Source of the DNA: Armillaria gallica
Lineage: Eukaryota > Basidiomycota > Agaricomycetes > Agaricales > Physalacriaceae
Length of the DNA stretch: 64,000 nucleotides
Assembly (NCBI GenBank): GCA_037576215.1
Contig: JBANDB010000001.1
Span: 7,006,001-7,070,000, forward strand
Reading direction: 5' to 3'
The first letter of the stretch is position 1. Each line of letters starts with the position of its first letter. Made by a program: the position numbers and the translations under genes. Of this stretch, positions 58,368 to 64,000 are shown piece after piece. Under the pieces are notes generated by a model, which had not been told where the DNA came from, did not search any database, and worked only from the letters and a program-made list of their open reading frames with translations.

Positions 58368-60336
58368 TCATTTCTTTCCCAACGTCAAACTCTTCATACT
58401 CTCCTCCAAAATAGCCGTGACTGAGCACGCTTCCCTCGATACCTTGCGTCCCATCTCCTTCCGCGGTTCGACATCAACATCCACGATTTGCACCACCGCC
58501 TTGCCTTCCAGAACCCTCCTCACCTTGTCCACATCGATCTTCCTCGAAGACGACGACTCGGACCCGGAGAACGCATCCCAGAACGCGCCACCGAGACGCT
58601 TCAGGAGCGTCTGTCCAGCGAGGGCAGCAACCAATGCTTGTTCCTGCTCCTTCATCGGCGGGGGACTCTTCCTGCCAAGCCCACCCTGGGACAAGATCGC
58701 CTGTTTCCCTGACAACACCGTGCTGAGGGTCTTGCTCATCATCGGTGGAGACGAAGGCGGCGTAGGCAGATTCGCCTTGTGCGACGTCTGGAAGTATTTC
58801 GGACCCATGAACGACGCGAGCCCGTGGAGCGGGGTAGAGTAGAGGGGTAGCGAGGGGTTCGTGAATGGAGATGGCGAAAACAGTGGATTGTTCGGAGTCG
58901 GAGGCGAAGAAGGTGCCGATGATGGTGGTGACGGCGGGTACTGCGATTGCTGTTGGGACATCTGCTGTGAGGCCATCTTTGACCACAAATGCATGCGGTA
59001 CCTGCGTGAAAAACGTACGTAAATAACTCACAGCTCAGAAAAGATAAAGGGTAATAAATACGTACATGTCGAGATTCTTCATCGTGAACAGGTTGTTGTC
59101 CGTGAATCCATCAAACCCAGGAGTGACGGGCGTCTTGACGCGTTTCTCTGCGTTGAGCGCCGGATTGATATTCTCGGATTTGGTCCACGCCGTCTCCGGA
59201 ATGAGAACCGTGTGCACAGGGGTGATGCCGCTACCCATCCTCGATGCGCCACCCCAAAAGCTCCCAGAGCGGGGTGATGCAACATCCTTCTGTGTGTTGG
59301 CAGTGATGAGGGACGGTGACGGTGATGTAGCATGGGGAACGGTTGCTGCAGAAGTAGGAGTTGGTATAGGACCTGGAGGGGGAAGGTTGAGCACGGGGAT
59401 ATCCTCTGTCGTGAGTTCCGTATTCGAGCGACCTTCCAGTAGAGCCTTCTTCAAAGCAGCAATCTCCTGGCGCAGCGCCACGTTTTCCGATTGGGTAGAG
59501 CCTAGCTCGTCCCTGACGGACTGCAAGAGACGGTCCCGCTCCGCGATATCGAGCTCAAGGGTCGATATGTACTCTGCGCCAGGTCAGTGGCGCCAACGAC
59601 GAGTAAGAAAAGACAGCTTACCTTTCCTCCGCACGCGGAAGTTTCGTGCACTGATCTTGTTACGGAGCTGGCGCTTTTCCTTGCTCGACATCTTGGCGAA
59701 GACCTCTGGAGGCGGGCGCCAGTCAGCAGGGAGGTCGTCGTCGTCGTCGATGTTCTCCTTGTCTTTGGGCACGACGACAGGAGCTGCTGCCTGCGTCGGT
59801 GCAGCTACGGACTTTTTGACGACGCCACCGTTGACCACAGTACCTTTTCGCGACTTCCCGTGACCGCCAGCCTTGAAGGGCGTTATTGTCAACATAAGCT
59901 TCTCCTGCCTCGGCTCAGGCTGCGGTTCAGGCTGTAACAGCTGCTCCTCTTCCTTAAACGTCTCTACTGGTTCCTCCGCAGGTGTCGCCATCAGCTGTGG
60001 GTCGATGCCCATCGGTTCCGGCTGCTCTTCATACCTGGACAAGAAGTGGAACGGCGACGTCGACGGCTGTCCATCAAGCTTCAGCTCGTCTTCGAGGAGT
60101 GTGAAAAGAGTGCCGCTCGACGGTGATTCAAACTCTGTAAATGACGGGGACGGCGGGGCCTGCGGCGGCGGGGTCAACAGCGATGCTGACTGTGGTGATG
60201 AGGCGCTCGACGACGACGAGGGCGATTCTCCCTCGATGCTAGGACCGAAGAGATCTGTGTTGAGGTATTCTGAGAGGTCGGTCGTATTGTACTCGGCAAG
60301 TGAGAGGGATGGCGATAATGGAGCGTCGACGAGCAT
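58368..60336 (-). CDS. bZIP transcription factor D3, intact
   Basis: Exons (minus): 60336-59622, 59573-59066 and 59001-58368. They total 1857 nt, giving 618 residues, with GT-AG introns of 48 and 64 bp. The acidic, Ser/Pro-rich N-terminus is followed by the basic region NKISARNFRVRRK at residues about 226-238, split from the zipper by intron 1. The zipper runs through exon 2 (RDRLLQSVRDEL, ENVALRQEIAALKKALLEG). The Pro/Ser-rich C-terminus ends in KVRRVLEGKAVV and SLTLGKK, motifs I associate with a conserved agaricomycete bZIP. It should bind DNA as a dimer in the nucleus. An upstream in-frame ATG at 60453 would add 39 residues; I prefer 60336, followed by MLVDAPLSPSLSLAEY. Targets unknown. 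Confidence 0.9.
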
Positions 60337-60453
60337 GGTGGAGGCGTGAAAGAAAGAAATGAAAACGGCCTCTTTGGGGGTGGCTGAGGCCCGGTCATCA
60401 CCAAAACGAGGTAACAGCACCGCTGCCGTGTGCCGCGGCTTCTCTTCCGGCAT

Positions 60454-62808
60454 CCCGGCTTCTACTTGGTTCTCTCGGTTTCTACTCCTCTCCCCCTCTT
60501 CGGCATCTCCATTTCTTCCCGTATTTATTCTACCATCGCAGCATCATATGGATTTAGAGAAGGTCGACATCTCGACGGCCACATGGCGATGAAATAGAAA
60601 TTCATTATTCGAATATGTATTTCGAGTTGGCAGATGACCGGTCGGGAGATAACTCCGTGGAGCGCCCTATGATAGTTGGCGTAGCACGGGATTCGACGTG
60701 GCGCACTCAGAGTAAATCCCAGCCGCTCTGTCTTTTTGCCAGACGAAGTGCACGGTGAAATTCAGAACAACCACCGGCAAGAGTGTACCGTGGAAATAAA
60801 GGATTTTTGAAAAGTTTCCCCCAAGCCAACGGTCATTCATATTGAAAAGCTGGGCCCGAATGAATCCTAAACGAAGGTACGCGATTCAATCTCCTCAATT
60901 GAGGCACCGAGCTATGGAATAAAACTGGCTGTATATGCAGGGCTAGATACCCGAACAGGATATTTATTCCATCAAATAAGAACGGTAATGGATGAAGGGA
61001 AGAAGGTCGTCGGATAAGGAAGTCAGTCCCCTCTGAATATAATAAACACAAACCACCCTCTTTCGAATTCCAACAGCCGACGGCCCGACGCTTGCCCCCA
61101 CCCACGAAGAGTCGAAGACTCCTTACCTTGTATTCTAAAGCTCTCGCTGAAATCAGTTCTGAAGGTTGTTTCACCAAATTTGCTTGTTCTGTTCAGCCAA
61201 TGCCCTGGGAAGGCAACAAAGCTGGTTCTATGCGCATCGGAAATGGCTACGAATAGCGTCTTAATAGTAAGCTTCCTGTGAATCCTTGACCACGTTTGCG
61301 CGTACATAACATACATCCAGTCTAAGTGAAAATGATCTTTTGCACGATTTTCATCCAGTATAATCTCTTTCCGATTGGTCTCTTTACGGATTACTGGGTC
61401 CCGGCTTAGTAAACGCGGAAAGGCCGCGTTTACCTCAAAGACCAAGAGGGATATTTATTATCATGCGGAAAATAATGCTTTCAAGGAGAGCAGTAATACG
61501 AGCTGCCACAAGTTAAATCAGGTATGTAGGATAATATTTTCGATAGTGTCAATGCCATTAACTGCGCAACGCCTAGAATCTAAGGCAGAAGTACTATCTC
61601 CTCTACCAGGGCCAGTAGCGCAAAATTCAGGATCGCCGGATCCGTCCATTCGGCAGTCTCTGCCCTAACCCTTCAATTTCAGCCACCATCAGCATCCCTT
61701 GCAATCACTCCCTCCAAAGACGCGGGTTCTCCTCCCGAACGATAAAATGTCAGATCAAGACCTCGCCAATATATAATCCCTTTCAGCTGGGCGTTTCTCG
61801 ATTTCTGTGAGGTAATTCATTTTCAGTGTTTCTGCCATTTCCAAAACTGTAAAGAAGTATCCTAGTTCAAGCCATTACTTCTTGAGGATGATGGCGAAGA
61901 ATACGGAGGCGCTCGGCAATTTTGACGCGTTGATTGGCGTAATCCCATTTGGCTGGCATAGAGCGCCATTTTGATGCGTTCAATATCTATGAACAATGGC
62001 CCCCGTAATACATTAATGTAAGAGGTCAAAGCTTGGTCCAAGACGCGACAAGACAACTGAAAATGTGGCCGGACAGCACGTGGCAAGACGCGTGTCACGA
62101 CACTGTCACGTGACTAACGCGTACAATGAACTTGGAGTCGAACAGTGAAGCAACAACGGCGATTCTGAGAATGACTATGTACAAGGACAACGGTACGCTT
62201 CATGCCACTTACTTTGGGATTCGGAAGAACTTTCATGCGTATATTGCCTAGGAGGAAGTAGTGGAGCGGCAGCTCCTGACTAAATATTCCTACTTGCTCT
62301 CTGGCAACCAAATCTTTACCCCTACTACGCGGATCCTGCGGACCAGAATTCAGACCTCTGCACACTGGAGACGATACTCCAGGACTTTAAGATCAATGAA
62401 TCTATTCATGGCACATGCATGTCTCTTGGCGGCGTCGCTACCCTGACCACCCAGCCATTGAGCCACTCGAAAGACAAACAACAGAGGCGTTGCTATGCCC
62501 CGATTTCCCCAAGCGGCTATTCTCACGATTGGTGCTCGCGCCCTTCTCCTTATATAACAGTTGTCGGCGCAACCCTGCAAATTGGTCTTTCGAACTTGCT
62601 TATTCGAGGAACTGTTTTCTTTTGCCACGCGTTTCGTCCTTTATATGGGAAAAAACCACCAACCAATTCACCCATTGCCTGAATCCAATATAAGGCGGGG
62701 AGAAGGCAATGTTGTCCTCAGTTCCCTCTCATCTCTTTGCCCCCTCCAGCAAAGACAGTCCTGTACATTGCCCCTCCCTGCTTCTATCAACTTTGAGCGC
62801 ATATCGTC
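60454..62808. other. Intergenic region between bZIP and zinc-finger genes
   Basis: A pyrimidine-rich stretch at 60463-60540 (plus strand) is the likely 5' leader/promoter side of the bZIP gene. A 9-bp hairpin (TAAACGCGG/CCGCGTTTA) lies at 61410-61432. An open frame at 61023-61445 (minus) has no recognisable content. The pyrimidine-rich 62740-62800 probably belongs to the promoter of the next gene, since fungal core promoters are often CT-rich. Confidence 0.5.
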
Positions 62809-64000
62809 ATGCCTGCCGCGAGACAAAAGGTGCGTCTTCTAGCCACCGTTATTGTTTCCTCACTGATGTAAACTCGGACCCCGTCAGAAAACAGCCGGTG
62901 GCAACAAGGACACAGTGTAAGATATTTGGCCGTTGATACTCTGATGCATATTCTGATATCTAACATAGGCGGTACTGTCACATTCCCGAGTGCAACTTTT
63001 CATCAAAGACGAAATCTGGTCTGGACATTCACTTAAATATCCAGTACGTCTCTTTATTTTATACGTCTCCCACCTCAAACTGATCGGAACCTGTAGCTAC
63101 GGCTTGAAGCCGTACTGCTGTGACGGAATCACAAAGGAAGGAGAACCTTGCGACTACATCGGCGGCGATCCTGCCAACTTCTACAGGCATCGCGTGCGTC
63201 ATCATGGCTACGTCCGAAAGTCTTCGTCACCAAGAAAGAGGAAAGGTACCGCCTCCAAGGGCTCATCAAGGACCAGCGCGAATGCCGTGAACGCCGAACT
63301 TGAAAGCGACGCAAACTCTGTATCGCAGCCGAAGCCCGCTGCTAGGCCTCCTTCAACCGCCACCCTCGATGATCTACGAGCGTACTTCGACGTCGAAGTC
63401 AATGCGTACGGTAAAACCTACTTTGCTGACGCGTGCGACCTCCGAAGCGACCCACACCCCGATGCGAAGGAGCTTATCCCAGCCGTTCATTCCAGCCCTC
63501 TACTCGAAGACCAGTGGCAGCAACCACTGCCAGTGGGCACGCTATCCAATGCCCAGCCGGCGAACCTCCCGTTCCCTCTCGTGCACATTTCCCAGGCAGA
63601 CGCGCCTTTCGCGGAGCTCGCCTCGTCGGAACCCAGTCCCACTCTCGAGTCGCTTCGGATTGCGATGGATTCTATGATTTTCTACCCCGGCTTGACTGCG
63701 GAATTTGATTTGGATTCGACGACGTTGGCCGACGGGCCGCAGTCCATCTACCCGGCTTCCCTGACCGCAAGACAGGAATATACTGGTGCCTACAGTGTCG
63801 ATAACATTGCTTTTTCGCCTCTATCCGAGACTCAATCAGTGGAGACTTCCTCGCATGAAGATCACGACGTACCTTCCATTGACCGGGACGTAGCCTTGGA
63901 TACGTTCCTTGATTCGCTAGAGCTGGAGTCCGAGCCTCCGTCGCAGCAGGTCCCCAGCGCTCAAGTTCTCTCCGACTCATCCCACGAAAGTTGCGACGTA
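62809..64000 (+). CDS. C2H2 zinc-finger protein, 5' part
   Basis: The ATG at 62809 (MPAARQK) opens exons 62809-62829, 62888-62916, 62969-63043 and 63097 to the window edge, all joined in frame by GT-AG introns. Two zinc-finger-like units follow the basic N-terminus: RYCHIPECNFSSKTKSGLDI then HLNIH (Cys-x4-Cys, His-x3-His), and CCDG...EPCDYIGGDPANF then YRHRVRHH. A Lys/Arg/Ser-rich stretch (SSSPRKRKG) may be a nuclear localisation signal. The rest is acidic, Pro/Ser-rich and looks like an activation region. It is probably a nuclear DNA-binding regulator. No stop is reached in the window. Confidence 0.75.

Noticed and set aside
60336..60453. Using the upstream ATG at 60453 as start of the intact bZIP
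   Set aside because: The extra 39 residues are not typical of the protein's acidic Ser/Pro start, and MLVDAP at 60336 looks like the natural N-terminus; kept only as an alternative.
61023..61445. 140-codon minus-strand open frame in the right intergenic region
   Set aside because: No domain, no splice context and no paralogue in the window; composition does not stand out from chance frames.
1..64000. CRISPR arrays, rRNA, tRNA genes or a bacterial-type operon
   Set aside because: None seen; intron structure and gene content are those of a fungal nuclear genome.

Overview
The window looks like an accessory, repeat-rich chromosome segment of a mushroom-forming basidiomycete (Agaricomycetes). 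The evidence is short 45-70 bp GT-AG introns, a KDZ (CxC2-type) transposase, a NACHT/beta-propeller STAND protein of the expanded mushroom type, an agaricomycete-type bZIP regulator, a Ty3/Gypsy element with a chromodomain tail and a pogo-like DDE transposon. I saw no rRNA, tRNA or CRISPR. I cannot name the species.

Layout. 1-1374: 3' part of an uncharacterised gene, followed by a run of 22 G. 1655-17215: copy A of a long segment (called N here) that carries a NACHT/propeller gene. This copy is wrecked: two related TIR/solo-LTR-like elements in opposite orientation (2041-3528 and 9189-10868) and a pogo-like transposon (11538-15144) sit in it, and nearly all CpG has been lost. 17216-22577: a minus-strand multi-exon hypothetical gene and a plus-strand gene with a viroplasmin/RNase H1 N-terminal domain. 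22578-31032: a full-length minus-strand Gypsy element with 423-bp LTRs and a 5-bp target duplication. 31345-37718: an uncharacterised plus-strand gene and a KDZ transposase pseudogene split by a hAT-like MITE with a clean 8-bp target duplication.

38091-60336: a tandem array of a composite unit D-S-N. D is a minus-strand bZIP gene, S is a set of unrecognised gene remnants, and N is the NACHT/propeller segment. Unit 1 is 38091-51940, unit 2 is 51941-58202, and unit 3 contributes only D from 58203. D1 and D2 are 5'-truncated pseudogenes and D3 (58368-60336) is intact. N copy B (47047-50976) keeps an open, intron-consistent reading frame. N copy C (56830-57898) has collapsed by internal deletion. 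60454-62808 is mostly gene-free, and the window ends inside a C2H2 zinc-finger gene (62809 to edge).

The unifying theme is CpG-directed C-to-T decay of repeated DNA. Copy A has 1 CpG in 300 bp where copy B has 25. The two LTRs differ at 22 positions, all transitions and 18 at CpG sites. Almost every stop that breaks the transposons reads TGA where CGA is expected. One target-site duplication (TCGC) has decayed differently on its two sides (TCAC and TTGC). The right-hand single-copy genes keep abundant CpG. All counts were made by eye.
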